In this document: piece after piece, positions 26,122 to 34,587 of the stretch
How positions within the stretch are numbered: the stretch's first letter is position 1
Layout: every line of letters begins with the position of its first letter
NCBI RefSeq assembly: GCF_900104455.1
Contig: NZ_FNHB01000003.1
Coordinates: 215,091 to 279,090, forward strand
DNA from: Dendrosporobacter quercicolus
GTDB taxonomy: Bacteria > Bacillota > Negativicutes > DSM-1736 > Dendrosporobacteraceae
Length of the DNA: 64,000 bases
Direction of reading: 5' to 3'
The notes under the pieces: generated by a model
Database searches by the model: none
What the model saw: only the letters and a program-made list of their open reading frames with translations
Told to the model about the DNA's origin: nothing
Translations under genes and position numbers: made by a program

Positions 26122-26624
26122 TGAATTCTTTGCTGACTGGTGAACAGCAGGCGCTTTATCAAAAATCCGATGTTATACAAAAAATTCTTTATCACAGCCG
26201 GACAATTGCGATTGTCGGTTTGTCTACCGAACGGCAAAAGGCCAGTTATTTTGTAGCGACTTACCTGCGCTCGGCCGGGTACCGGGTAATACCGGTAAAT
26301 CCCCGGGCTGAAACGATTCTCGGTGAGCGGTGCTATCCTAATCTGGCCAGTATTCCCGAGCCGGTAGATTTGGTGGATATCTTCCGTCCGGCGGCCGACT
26401 GCCTGCCCATTGTGGAAGATGCCATTGCCTGTCAGGCCAAAGCGGTATGGCTGCAACTGAAAATTGTTAACCAGGAGGCGGCGGAGCGCGCCAGACAGGC
26501 CGGTTTGCTGACGGTAATGGATTTATGCGTTAAGATGGAGCATGGGCGTTATAGCGGCGGACTGCACGAAGCGGGGATGAACACCGGTATTATTTCGGCC
26601 CGCAGGGTGCACCGCTATATCTAG
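26085..26624 (+). CDS. CoA-binding (Rossmann) domain protein
   Basis: Protein of 179 aa in the CoA_binding_2/YccU group: TIAIVGLSTERQKASYFVA nucleotide motif, RVIPVNPRAE, then VDLVDIFRPA and AVWLQL. The fold is that of the succinyl-CoA synthetase alpha N-terminus without the catalytic part. ATG 26085 follows GGAGG and overlaps metY by 37 bases, implying tight coupling. Its function is unknown; adjacency suggests a regulatory or CoA-thiol-related role in methionine synthesis. Confidence 0.83.
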   Translation: MGSGSGVSNPSVMNSLLTGEQQALYQKSDVIQKILYHSRTIAIVGLSTERQKASYFVATYLRSAGYRVIPVNPRAETILGERCYPNLASIPEPVDLVDIFRPAADCLPIVEDAIACQAKAVWLQLKIVNQEAAERARQAGLLTVMDLCVKMEHGRYSGGLHEAGMNTGIISARRVHRYI

Positions 26625-26674
26625 CGGTTCCTTTTCCTAACCCAGCCTTTAAAATGAGTTAAGTAGGTGAAAAG

Positions 26675-28372
26675 ATGCCCGTAAATGGTTTCGCTGATCT
26701 GGTATTGATTCATGGCGTGGTTTATACTGCCGATGATCGGGATACGGTTGGTGAAGCCGTAGCGGCAAGGGGCGGCCGGTTTGTATTTGTCGGCGATAAC
26801 GCCGGAGTTTTGTGTTATATAGGACCGTCCACGAAGGTGGTGGATTTGCAGGGCAAGATGGTCATTCCAGGCCTGCTTGACACCCATATGCATCCGCCGG
26901 GACTATCCTTGTCTGAACTATATGAAGTTCAATTGTCCAATATCAGCAGCCTGGAAGGCTATTTGCAAGCCGTAACCGAGTTTGTGAACCGATATCCTGA
27001 CAGCAAATCGGTATATGGACGGGGCTGGTCCTGGGGCGCTTTTAGCGGCGAGGAATTAGGCAAAGGGCCGCGCAAAGAATATCTGGATGCAATCAGGGCC
27101 GATATTCCCATTATTCTGCGGGCAAACGACGGTCATAGTTTGTGGGTCAACTCCGAGGCTTTGGCGGTTAACGGCATAAATGAAGCCACAGTGGCTCCGG
27201 AAGGCGGAGTAATTGAAAAAGATCAGGCGAGCGGAGCGCTGTGGGGAGTGCTGAAAGAAAGCGCAATGCGGCTTGTGGACCTGCCGGAGTATACGTTAAG
27301 TCAATATCAAACGGCAATGCTGGAATTTCAGGCTAAAATGCACCGGTTTGGCATTACGGGGCTATTATGTATTGCCGGCTATTTCGCGCCCAGTGTCCTG
27401 CAGGCGTTAGAACAATTGGATCACGACGGTAAGCTGACGCTTCGAATACGGGCAGCGGTCGCCATTCGCGCAGAAGGCGATTTAGCCGGGCAGTTCGCCG
27501 TTCTTGACGAACTGCGCAGTCGTTGCCAATCGCCTTATTTGCAGATCACAACAGCCAAATTTTTTACCGACGGGGTGGTCGAAGGCGGAACAAGCCATCT
27601 ATTGGCTCCCTATACCCGTGAGACCGGGAAAGGGGACAATTATTACGGTGTGTTTCTGTGGCCTGAAGACAAGCTTCGGCAGGCCTTTATTATGGCCAAC
27701 CGGCGGAATCTGCAAATTTATGTTCACTCCACCGGGGATGCCTCAACCAGGAAGGTTTTAAATGCCCTGGCCGATACCCGGGCAAATGTCCCGGCCGGCG
27801 ATTACCGCAACACGATCACCCATCTGCAGCTTGTTGATCCGGCTGATGTGCCGCGATTCAAAGAGTTGCAGGTGATTGCCAGTGTGCAGCCGTATTGGCA
27901 TTTTAAAGGGCCCCACTGGTGGGAAAGTGTTGATTACCGGATTTTGGGCGAACGGGCCAAGGCGGAATATCCGCTAGGCAGTTTGTTTGCGAGCGGGGTG
28001 ACGGTGACTTCTTCTTCGGACTATCCTGTTACCAATATCCCTAATCCAATGCGGGCGATTGAGATCGGCGTTACCCGGAATATGGATGATGGCAGGCATT
28101 ACGGTGTTGAGGACATTACCAGTATGGAGGATGAACGTTATCTGCTCAATCCCCGGGAACGGGCTACCGTAAAGCAAATGCTGAGAAGTTTTACCATTCA
28201 GGCGGCTTACGCCATGTTTATGGAGTCTGAAACCGGTTCAATTGAAGTTGGAAAACTGGCCGATATGGCGGTACTGGATCAGGATGTGTTGTCAGTTAAG
28301 GCGACCGATATTGATAAAACCAAAGTTGTCATGACGTTTATTGACGGGAAGGTAGTATTGCACCAGCCCTGA
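26675..28372 (+). CDS. Amidohydrolase, YtcJ/amidohydro_3 type
   Basis: Metal-dependent hydrolase of 565 aa with the subtype-III signature: DTHMHPPG (HxH), a metal lysine/Asp region near TTAKFFTDGVVEGG, later histidines in YVHSTGD and THLQLVDP, and the C-terminal Asp in SSSDYPV. The ends form the small beta domain (VVDLQGKMVIPGLLDTH; GKLADMAVLD). Such proteins hydrolyse amides or esters of unusual small molecules; the substrate is unknown. GTAGGTG precedes ATG. Last gene of the cupin-metY operon, immediately followed by repeat R3. Confidence 0.87.
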   Translation: MPVNGFADLVLIHGVVYTADDRDTVGEAVAARGGRFVFVGDNAGVLCYIGPSTKVVDLQGKMVIPGLLDTHMHPPGLSLSELYEVQLSNISSLEGYLQAVTEFVNRYPDSKSVYGRGWSWGAFSGEELGKGPRKEYLDAIRADIPIILRANDGHSLWVNSEALAVNGINEATVAPEGGVIEKDQASGALWGVLKESAMRLVDLPEYTLSQYQTAMLEFQAKMHRFGITGLLCIAGYFAPSVLQALEQLDHDGKLTLRIRAAVAIRAEGDLAGQFAVLDELRSRCQSPYLQITTAKFFTDGVVEGGTSHLLAPYTRETGKGDNYYGVFLWPEDKLRQAFIMANRRNLQIYVHSTGDASTRKVLNALADTRANVPAGDYRNTITHLQLVDPADVPRFKELQVIASVQPYWHFKGPHWWESVDYRILGERAKAEYPLGSLFASGVTVTSSSDYPVTNIPNPMRAIEIGVTRNMDDGRHYGVEDITSMEDERYLLNPRERATVKQMLRSFTIQAAYAMFMESETGSIEVGKLADMAVLDQDVLSVKATDIDKTKVVMTFIDGKVVLHQP

Positions 28373-28387
28373 ATTCTGCAGTTACTA

Positions 28388-28500
28388 ACGGACGATTTTC
28401 CGTAATACTTCGTTGTCGTCAATCGGCATACGTTCGGTATGCCTCATTCCTCCGCCTTGTCTTACGAAGAATCGCCTCGTCATTAACTTGCAGTTTTAAG
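28388..28500 (-). repeat. Dispersed repeat copy R3 (reverse orientation)
   Basis: The reverse complement aligns with R1 (14699-14810) for about 80 bases, sharing GCGGAGGA, the GTATGCCG block and the GAGGCG region. It contains an internal inverted repeat around 28427-28442 (GGCATAC...GTATGCC). It fills most of the gap between the amidohydrolase and hydrolase genes. Confidence 0.65.
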
Positions 28501-28547
28501 ATTGGTGCAATACTAGTATTTAAAGCTGCTGAAAGGCGTGATAGAAA

Positions 28548-29330
28548 ATGAAAGACCATGTTTGGATACCCAGTCGTAATAAGCGCTTATCAGCAATGGT
28601 GCATGTACCGGCCGTATTTCATGAGCAAACACCGCTGATCGTTTGCTGCCATGGGTTTACCGGCGATAAAGTCGGCTACAACCAACTGACGGCCAATTTG
28701 GCGAAAGCGCTGGAAGCCGGCGGTTACGGCATTATCAGGTTTGACTATCTGGGCTCAGGCGACAGCGACGGTGATTTTGCCAGCGATACCAGTGTGTCGG
28801 GCTGGCAGGAAGATTTAAACAGTGTGCTGGAGTGGGTAAATGCTCAGCCGCGTTTTGCCGGTCAGCCGTTATTGCTATATGGCCATAGCCTGGGCGGCCT
28901 GATTGTATTGACTTATCCGGATGACCAGCGGCGGATTGCAGGGCGGCTGGTATTTGCGCCGGTTACCAGCCCGATCGATAATTTCCGGGAAATCATACTC
29001 GGTCCCCAGTTATGGCAAAAGGCGTTAAACGGGGAGCAAATCAGCCGTTTTTATGGCAAAGGCTTTAAGCTTAACCGGCAATTTGTCGAAGATTTGGTTA
29101 GGCATCATTATAACCCCGGCCAGGTCATGGCGAAGGTAGCCGCGCCGCTGCTGCTGGTGCATGGCCTGCAGGATGCGGTTGCTCCCATCCGGCATTCCCG
29201 GGATTTTTACGCCGGCTATCAAGGGCCCAAAGAACTCAAAGAACTGGAGCTTGAGCATAGCGCTGAAAATAATCAGGAGCTTCTACAAACAACCATACTG
29301 GAGTGGCTGAAACACCGTTTTCCGGTTTAG
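28548..29330 (+). CDS. Alpha/beta hydrolase (serine esterase/lysophospholipase-like)
   Basis: Cytoplasmic hydrolase of 260 aa. The nucleophile elbow GHSLGG places Ser114, the oxyanion region is CCHGFTGDK, the acid is in GLQDAVAPIRHS and the likely histidine in ELEHSAENN. The family includes esterases, thioesterases and carbon-carbon hydrolases. Ribosome site is weak (AAAGGCG). It lies between repeat R3 and the nflD2 promoter, so it may not belong to either operon. Confidence 0.85.
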   Translation: MKDHVWIPSRNKRLSAMVHVPAVFHEQTPLIVCCHGFTGDKVGYNQLTANLAKALEAGGYGIIRFDYLGSGDSDGDFASDTSVSGWQEDLNSVLEWVNAQPRFAGQPLLLYGHSLGGLIVLTYPDDQRRIAGRLVFAPVTSPIDNFREIILGPQLWQKALNGEQISRFYGKGFKLNRQFVEDLVRHHYNPGQVMAKVAAPLLLVHGLQDAVAPIRHSRDFYAGYQGPKELKELELEHSAENNQELLQTTILEWLKHRFPV

Positions 29331-29337
29331 GAAACGT

Positions 29338-29366
29338 TTGACATTAGCAGTGAACAGTGATATAAT
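29338..29366 (+). promoter_or_regulatory. Promoter of nflD2-nflK2
   Basis: TTGACA at 29338-29343, 17-base spacer, TATAAT at 29361-29366: a near-consensus sigma-70 promoter. Confidence 0.82.
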
Positions 29367-29394
29367 TTACAAAATTTATTTCTTGTTTTTGCGG

Positions 29395-29454
29395 GCTGAC
29401 TGTAAAAAGGCAGAGGCTCCGGGTAACCTTTTACCTGGAGTTTCTGCTTTTTTT
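29395..29454 (+). promoter_or_regulatory. Leader E: conserved motif plus terminator attenuator
   Basis: GCTGACTG at 29395, then GGCAGAGGCT entering a 17-bp hairpin (29410-29426 with 29431-29447, G-U pairs allowed, loop CCTT) and seven T. The strongest terminator in the set, 118 bases before nflD2. Confidence 0.75.
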
Positions 29455-29571
29455 ATGGTTATCGAGATTGGATAAGAAGGGAGCCGGTTAGGCCTGGGGA
29501 TTCCAGTTCTGACGTCAGTTCAGCCCAGCGGCTGAAAGCACCGGCGTAACCAGCGTTTTCAGGAGGTAAGT

Positions 29572-31053
29572 ATGCATACAATCAACATCAAAGAAGCTGA
29601 GGTCCGCACCAGGGAGGCCAGGCTGGGGTCCATCACCGGTTTTGCCGGAACAGCGGCGGAACTGACCGGCTGTTCCCGCGCCGGAACTTTAAAAGACAGT
29701 GACCGCAGTTTCAGCCAATGTATGGGCTGCAGCTCCGGCAACGCCTTTTGCCAGTTATCCATGATTACCGATGCCTGTGTGGTTAATCATGCACCAATCG
29801 GCTGCGCCGGAGATTTTTTCACTTTTAATTTTGTATACCGGGTTGGTCAGATGGAAAGAGGCTTGCCGCCGGCCATTGGACGGTATTTTAATACCAATAT
29901 TGAAGAAAATGACACTATTTTTGGCGCTGTCCGGAAGCTGGAGGATACCATTCGTACGGCAGCCCGGAAAGTGCAGCCCAAGGCAATTTTTATTACTACC
30001 TCCTGCGCCTCGGGAATTATCGGCGATGATGTCGAAGGGGTGGCCAATGAGCTGTCAGATGAGCTGGGCATACCGGTAGTAGCCTGCTTTTGTGAGGGCT
30101 TTAAGTCGAAAATCTGGACGACAGGTTTTGACGCCGCTTATCATGCCGTTGTGCGCAGGATTGTAAAACCGCCGGAAAAAAAGTCGAATAAAATCAACAT
30201 TATTAATTTCTGGGGCAGTCATATTTTTGATGAGTTACTTCAGGAATTGGGGTATGAAGCCGAATATATCATGCCTTTTTCAACCGTAGCCCAGCTGGAG
30301 CGCATCGCCGAGGCGGCTGCGACCATTCAGATCTGCCCTACACTGGGCACTTATCTGGGGGCGGCGCTGGAACAGGTTTATGGTGTGCCGGAAATTAAAT
30401 CGCCGCCCGCCTACGGAATAGCCGGCACCGATCAATGGCTGAGGGAGTTGGGACGGGTGCTGGGCCGTGAAGCTGCGGTCGAAAAAATCATTCGGCGGGA
30501 GCGTGAGCGGATAATGCCTGCACTTGAAGCCTACCGGGAAAAACTGCAGGGCAAGACGGCTTATCTGACGGCCGGCGCCGCGCACGGGCATTCCTTAATT
30601 GCTTTGCTGCGGGAGTTGAGGATGGAAGTGCAGGGAGCGGCAATCTTTCATCATGATCCTATTTATGACAACGGGGAACCCGGTTCGGACGCTTTGGCGC
30701 AGGCGGTGCAGACTTACGGTGATGTGCCGAATTACAATGTATGCAATAAACAGGCTTATGAGCTTGTCAATATCCTAAACAGGGTCAGGCCGGATATCAT
30801 GATTGCCCGGCACGGCGGAATGACACTTTGGGGCGCCAAGCTGGGCATTCCCACCTTGCTTATCGGGGACGAACAATTTAGTTTTGGTTACCAGGGATTG
30901 CTGAATTATGCCGAACGGATTTTAGAAACCCTTGACAATAGAGAGTTTGTCACAAATTTAGCCAGGCGCAGCACTATGCCTTATACCAAATGGTGGCTGG
31001 CGCAAAATCCATTTTCATTTCTTAGGAGTGACTTAAATGTCAAGGTTTATTGA
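29572..31053 (+). CDS. Nitrogenase-like reductase alpha subunit (nflD2)
   Basis: NifD-like protein of 493 aa, closely resembling nflD1 (shared TREARLGSITGFAG start). P-cluster cysteines C53, C78 (HAPIGC) and C145 (TSCASGIIGDD) and cofactor-type C255 (IQICPTLGTYLG) are present. Positions of NifD Gln191/His195 are Trp/Phe (KIWTTGFDA), and the His442 site reads FGYQG. It has extra cysteines around the first ligand (C50, C60). The start of nflK2 overlaps its end by 17 bases, so the two subunits are translationally coupled. Likely a reductase of a small organic substrate rather than N2. Confidence 0.88.
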   Translation: MHTINIKEAEVRTREARLGSITGFAGTAAELTGCSRAGTLKDSDRSFSQCMGCSSGNAFCQLSMITDACVVNHAPIGCAGDFFTFNFVYRVGQMERGLPPAIGRYFNTNIEENDTIFGAVRKLEDTIRTAARKVQPKAIFITTSCASGIIGDDVEGVANELSDELGIPVVACFCEGFKSKIWTTGFDAAYHAVVRRIVKPPEKKSNKINIINFWGSHIFDELLQELGYEAEYIMPFSTVAQLERIAEAAATIQICPTLGTYLGAALEQVYGVPEIKSPPAYGIAGTDQWLRELGRVLGREAAVEKIIRRERERIMPALEAYREKLQGKTAYLTAGAAHGHSLIALLRELRMEVQGAAIFHHDPIYDNGEPGSDALAQAVQTYGDVPNYNVCNKQAYELVNILNRVRPDIMIARHGGMTLWGAKLGIPTLLIGDEQFSFGYQGLLNYAERILETLDNREFVTNLARRSTMPYTKWWLAQNPFSFLRSDLNVKVY

Positions 31054-32353
31054 ACAGCCGCGCTATTCCTGCGCGTTGGGAGCGCAACAATCGGTTGTTG
31101 CCATTAAACGGGCTGTGCCTGTTTTACATGCCGGGCCAGGCTGCGGCGATAAAATCAACCGCCTGTTGGGCCAGGGGGAAGGTTATGCCGGCGGGAACAC
31201 TGTACCGTGTACCAATGCCAGCGAAACTGAGATTGTGTTTGGCGGCGAGGCTAGATTAAAGGACGTTATAGCCGGGGCTTTGCAGGTCATTGACGCCGAT
31301 TTGTTTGTTGTCCTTACCGGCTGTACCTCGGATATTATCGGCGATGATGTGGGGCAGGTCGCCGGCGCTTACCAGGACCAGGGCCATCCTGTTGTTTATG
31401 TGGAAACCGGCGGGTTTAAAAGCAATAATTACCGCAGCCACGAAACGGTGGTAACTGCTATCATCGATCAGTATGTGGATAAATTCAAAACAGGAAGAGG
31501 CGTAATTAAAGGGCTGGTTAATGTATTTGCGGCCATTCCCTACCAGGACCCTTTCTGGAGTGGAAATCTGGAGGAAATAAAAAGGATTCTGGAAGGCATT
31601 GGTCTCACAGTGAATATTTTGTTTGGGGCTGGTTCCCAGGGCATTGAGGAGTGGAAAAGCATTCCCCAGGCCGAGTTCAACATTGTGGTTAACACCTGGG
31701 CCGGATTAGGTATCGCCCGGCATTTGGAGGGAAAATATCATACGCCTTACGTTCATTTTCCCTATCTGCCGGTCGGTGGCTTGGAAACGACCAGGTTTTT
31801 GCGCCAGGTGGCGGAGTTCGGCGGCCTGGACAATGAGCAGGCTGAATTCTTTATTCAACAAGAAGAAGAACGGTTTTACATGCATATTGAAAGAACCGCC
31901 AGTTTTATGCTGGAGTTCCGGTATGGGCTGCCCCGTCGCTTCTATACCATTTTGGATGCCGGTTATGCGATTGGCCTGTCCAAATTTTTGCTGAATGAGC
32001 TGGGCCTTATTCCGGCCAAACAGTATATTGTCGACGACACGCCGGAGGAGTATTATGACCTGATTAAACAGCAGTTCCGGCAAATATCCGAATACCGTTC
32101 GGCGGAAGTTGCCTTTGTGATTGATGCGGGAGCGGTGCAGGCTGAAATACGAAAGGATAGCCATAAGCACCGTTCACTCATTGTCGGCAGCGCCTGGGAA
32201 CGGGATTTGGCCGGGGAAATCGGGGCAGACTTGTTAATTGTCAGTGTGCCGGTTCAGTACCGGCTGGTTTTAAACTGCGGCTATGCCGGCTATAATGGCG
32301 GTCTGAGGCTGATTGAAGACATTTACGGCAAAGTGCTGGATACCTATCGCTGA
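31037..32353 (+). CDS. Nitrogenase-like reductase beta subunit (nflK2)
   Basis: NifK-like protein of 438 aa with P-cluster ligands C12 (RYSCALG), C36 (AGPGC) and C96 (LTGCTSDIIGDD). Similar in length and layout to nflK1, ending with the YAGYNGGLRLIEDIY segment shared by all three beta subunits. The start ATG overlaps nflD2, with AGGAG upstream. Forms the second alpha/beta pair. Confidence 0.88.
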   Translation: MSRFIEQPRYSCALGAQQSVVAIKRAVPVLHAGPGCGDKINRLLGQGEGYAGGNTVPCTNASETEIVFGGEARLKDVIAGALQVIDADLFVVLTGCTSDIIGDDVGQVAGAYQDQGHPVVYVETGGFKSNNYRSHETVVTAIIDQYVDKFKTGRGVIKGLVNVFAAIPYQDPFWSGNLEEIKRILEGIGLTVNILFGAGSQGIEEWKSIPQAEFNIVVNTWAGLGIARHLEGKYHTPYVHFPYLPVGGLETTRFLRQVAEFGGLDNEQAEFFIQQEEERFYMHIERTASFMLEFRYGLPRRFYTILDAGYAIGLSKFLLNELGLIPAKQYIVDDTPEEYYDLIKQQFRQISEYRSAEVAFVIDAGAVQAEIRKDSHKHRSLIVGSAWERDLAGEIGADLLIVSVPVQYRLVLNCGYAGYNGGLRLIEDIYGKVLDTYR

Positions 32354-32413
32354 TGAAAGCGGAAACGTTAACCCGTTCCCCTATTTTACAAAAATGACAA
32401 GGAGCTGAGTATT

Positions 32414-32818
32414 ATGGCAAAGGTGGCTGTGGTCAGTACGGATGGAGTGGTGATTAATGAACATTTTGGCAAAGCCAGGGAATTTTTCATCTACGAAGTG
32501 CAGGAAAACGGAGAATACCAGCTGATTGAACAGCGGGCAAGTATTGCCGGCTGCTCCGGCGGGGGTGGAGGACATCAGCAAAGAGCCGCCGAATTACTAG
32601 CAGATGTTGAAGTTGTGCTGGCGGCCCAAATTGGTCCCGGCGCTGAGCAGCAGCTGCGCAATTATGGTGTTATTGCCCTTACGGTAGCCAGCTCAATTGA
32701 TAAAGCTCTACAGGCTTACGGCAAAAGAGGGCGGTTTATCAGAAACAGTGTGCTGCGCTCAGCCGGGGCCGGTTGTTCCGGTAGCGGCGGCTCCTGCCGC
32801 TCCGGCTGCTGCCGCTGA
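32414..32818 (+). CDS. NifX/NafY-like dinitrogenase cofactor-binding protein with Cys-rich tail
   Basis: Protein of 134 aa of the dinitrogenase iron-molybdenum cofactor family: VVSTDGVVINEHFGKAREFFIYEV, then a GGGGGH stretch, and VVLAAQIGPGAEQQL. Relatives bind FeMo-co or its precursors during cofactor delivery. The last 20 residues are rich in Gly, Ser and Cys (five cysteines), unusual for the family and suggestive of metal or cluster binding. AAGGAG lies 11 bases before ATG. It follows nflK2 by 60 bases, supporting a complex cofactor in the nfl enzymes. Confidence 0.85.
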   Translation: MAKVAVVSTDGVVINEHFGKAREFFIYEVQENGEYQLIEQRASIAGCSGGGGGHQQRAAELLADVEVVLAAQIGPGAEQQLRNYGVIALTVASSIDKALQAYGKRGRFIRNSVLRSAGAGCSGSGGSCRSGCCR

Positions 32819-32854
32819 TCGCCGGGAGCAATATTAGCATTAGAGGTGAGTTGA

Positions 32855-33334
32855 TTGATTCAGTATCAGCCAATCGGCATTATCCATTCGCCCTTTACCG
32901 AGCCCAAAGGCACGCCGATTCAGCCGACTGCCGCCAGCGGCATTCCTGGCAGTATTGAGCTTGAGTCCCGTTACGCCGAAGGACTAAAGGATCTGGCGGG
33001 GTTTTCCCATTTGATTCTGATTTATCATTTGCATTTGATTAGCGCGGCAGGCGCATTATTGGTAAAACCCTTTTTGGATGATGAACTGCACGGGATTTTT
33101 GCCACTCGTGCGCCAGGCCGCCCTAATCCCATTGGCTTTTCCGTGGTACGGCTGACCAAAGTAGCCGGCAGCCGCCTGGAGATTTGTGATGTGGATATGA
33201 TTGACGGTACTCCGCTGCTGGATATCAAACCCTATGTTCCGGCGTTTGATGACCGGCAGCCGGCCCGAATCGGCTGGTTTGGGAAAAATATTCACAAATT
33301 GGCTGACACTAAGGATGACGGACGGTTTGTTTAG
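32855..33334 (+). CDS. TrmO/TsaA-like methyltransferase
   Basis: Single-domain TsaA (YaeB) protein of 159 aa. Visible motifs are IGIIHSPFTEPKGTPIQ, the GFSHLILIYHLH block, FATRAPGRPNPIGFSVVRL and DGTPLLDIKPYVP. In E. coli TrmO N6-methylates t6A37 of tRNA-Thr using S-adenosylmethionine. Short TsaA proteins also occur beside metal-cofactor genes, and this one sits directly behind the NafY-like gene, so a cofactor-related methylation is an alternative. The start is TTG 32855 with GAGGTGAG upstream. Confidence 0.85.
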   Translation: MIQYQPIGIIHSPFTEPKGTPIQPTAASGIPGSIELESRYAEGLKDLAGFSHLILIYHLHLISAAGALLVKPFLDDELHGIFATRAPGRPNPIGFSVVRLTKVAGSRLEICDVDMIDGTPLLDIKPYVPAFDDRQPARIGWFGKNIHKLADTKDDGRFV

Positions 33335-33435
33335 TATTGCGGTAAGCTGAAAGCCGGGCTTGTTGACGGGACTAATTTATGGCGGAAACAGGAACCGACG
33401 GCTGATTCCTAAACCAACGGGAAGGGAGATTGCTA

Positions 33436-33464
33436 TTGACAAAGGCCGGCGGGCGGTGTATTAT
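33436..33464 (+). promoter_or_regulatory. Promoter of the corrinoid-nflD3 operon
   Basis: TTGACA at 33436-33441, 17-base spacer, TATTAT at 33459-33464. Confidence 0.78.
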
Positions 33465-33482
33465 TACATCAAAATATTTTGG

Positions 33483-33550
33483 GCTGATCAGGAGATAAAC
33501 TGAAGGCTAAGAAAATTCCTTGTACGGATATTCTTGGACTTCAGTTTTTT
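33483..33550 (+). promoter_or_regulatory. Leader F: first of two tandem attenuators
   Basis: GCTGATCAG (33483-33491), then AACTGAAGGCTAAG. CTGAAG at 33500-33505 pairs with CTTCAG at 33539-33544 to close an imperfect hairpin followed by six T. The transcription start is only about 12 bases before the motif. Confidence 0.72.
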
Positions 33551-33695
33551 GTATTGAACAACGGCAGCGCACGGAGTTGCTGTTGTCCAGGAGGGTAAAG
33601 GCCAGTCTATATTGCGTTAAGAAATCTGGTTTTGGCGAAGGACCGGCTGCCGGCTCAGGTCAAAAGGTGGTTGCAGCAACGAACGAAAGAAGTTG

Positions 33696-33757
33696 GCTGA
33701 TCAGAAAACTGAAGGCTAAGAAAAATCTTGAAGCAGATTTTTCTTAGCCTATTCTTA
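33696..33757 (+). promoter_or_regulatory. Leader G: second tandem attenuator
   Basis: GCTGATCAG (33696-33704), then CTGAAGGCTAAG and a perfect 16-bp hairpin (33713-33728 with 33735-33750, loop TGAAGC) with a weaker T tract. I see no separate promoter between F and G; the stretch 33551-33690 contains one further hairpin (near 33558-33584) and no gene. Confidence 0.72.
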
Positions 33758-33784
33758 TGCAAAATATCAACTGGAGGTATGAAC

Positions 33785-34441
33785 ATGTCGCAAACCGAGG
33801 AACTGTTAATTAAGCAATTATCAGATGCAGTCGTGGATATGGATGAGGAAAAGACCGTGGCGCTTGCCCGGGAAATCGTGGAGCGGAATATTGATGCTTA
33901 TCTGGCGATTGATCAAGGATTGTCGGACGGAATGAGCAGAGCCGGGCAGCTGTTTGAGGATGAGGAATATTTTATTCCTGAACTGTTGATGTGTTCCGAT
34001 GCCATGTACGCCGGACTTGAGATATTAAAGCCTCATTTGAAAATACAAAATAAAGGCGAAAAACAAATTGTTGTTATTGGCGTAGTTGAAGGAGATACCC
34101 ACGATATTGGCAAAAATTTAGTCAAAATTATGCTGGAAACTTCAGGCTACAATGTGATAGACCTGGGCCGCGATATTCCACCCCGGCGGTTTGTAGATGT
34201 TGCCCAGGAAGAAAAAGCACACATTATTGCGATGTCAACGCTGATGACAACAACGATGGACGGTATGGCCGAGGTCATCAGATTGCTTGATGCCGAGCAA
34301 CTGAGGACTAAGTTTAAAGTAATGATTGGCGGCGGGCCGATATCGCAGGCCTTTGCAGATAAAATTGGCGCTGATGCTTATGCTTCCAATGCCGCCGAAG
34401 CTGTAAGGATTGCCCGTAAACTGGCCGGTGGCGCCGCGTAA
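33785..34441 (+). CDS. Corrinoid (B12-binding) protein, MtbC/MtaC-like
   Basis: Methyl-carrier protein of 218 aa. An N-terminal helical cap domain (about 1-85) is followed by a B12-binding Rossmann domain with the DxHxxG motif at D104-T-H106-D-I-G109; H106 would be the lower axial cobalt ligand. It shuttles a methyl group between two methyltransferases in the cytoplasm. GGAGG lies seven bases before ATG 33785; ATG 33779 is too close to it. It heads an operon with two UroD-like methyltransferases, a RACo-like activase and nflD3/nflK3. Confidence 0.92.
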   Translation: MSQTEELLIKQLSDAVVDMDEEKTVALAREIVERNIDAYLAIDQGLSDGMSRAGQLFEDEEYFIPELLMCSDAMYAGLEILKPHLKIQNKGEKQIVVIGVVEGDTHDIGKNLVKIMLETSGYNVIDLGRDIPPRRFVDVAQEEKAHIIAMSTLMTTTMDGMAEVIRLLDAEQLRTKFKVMIGGGPISQAFADKIGADAYASNAAEAVRIARKLAGGAA

Positions 34442-34587
34442 TGGCAGCTGACCGGATAGACATTAATTGAACGCTTCAATAACTACAGCAAAATCAACCG
34501 CTGGACAGATTGCCGTGTGTTCCCGTTGTGGGAAATACCGCTGCATTATCCCCCGGATTTAACAACGATTGGTTAGGAGTGTCTAAA

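Noticed and set aside
33551..33690. Separate promoter or short gene between the tandem attenuators
   Set aside because: No -35/-10 pair with acceptable spacing, and no frame with a ribosome site was found; the stretch holds only one imperfect hairpin.
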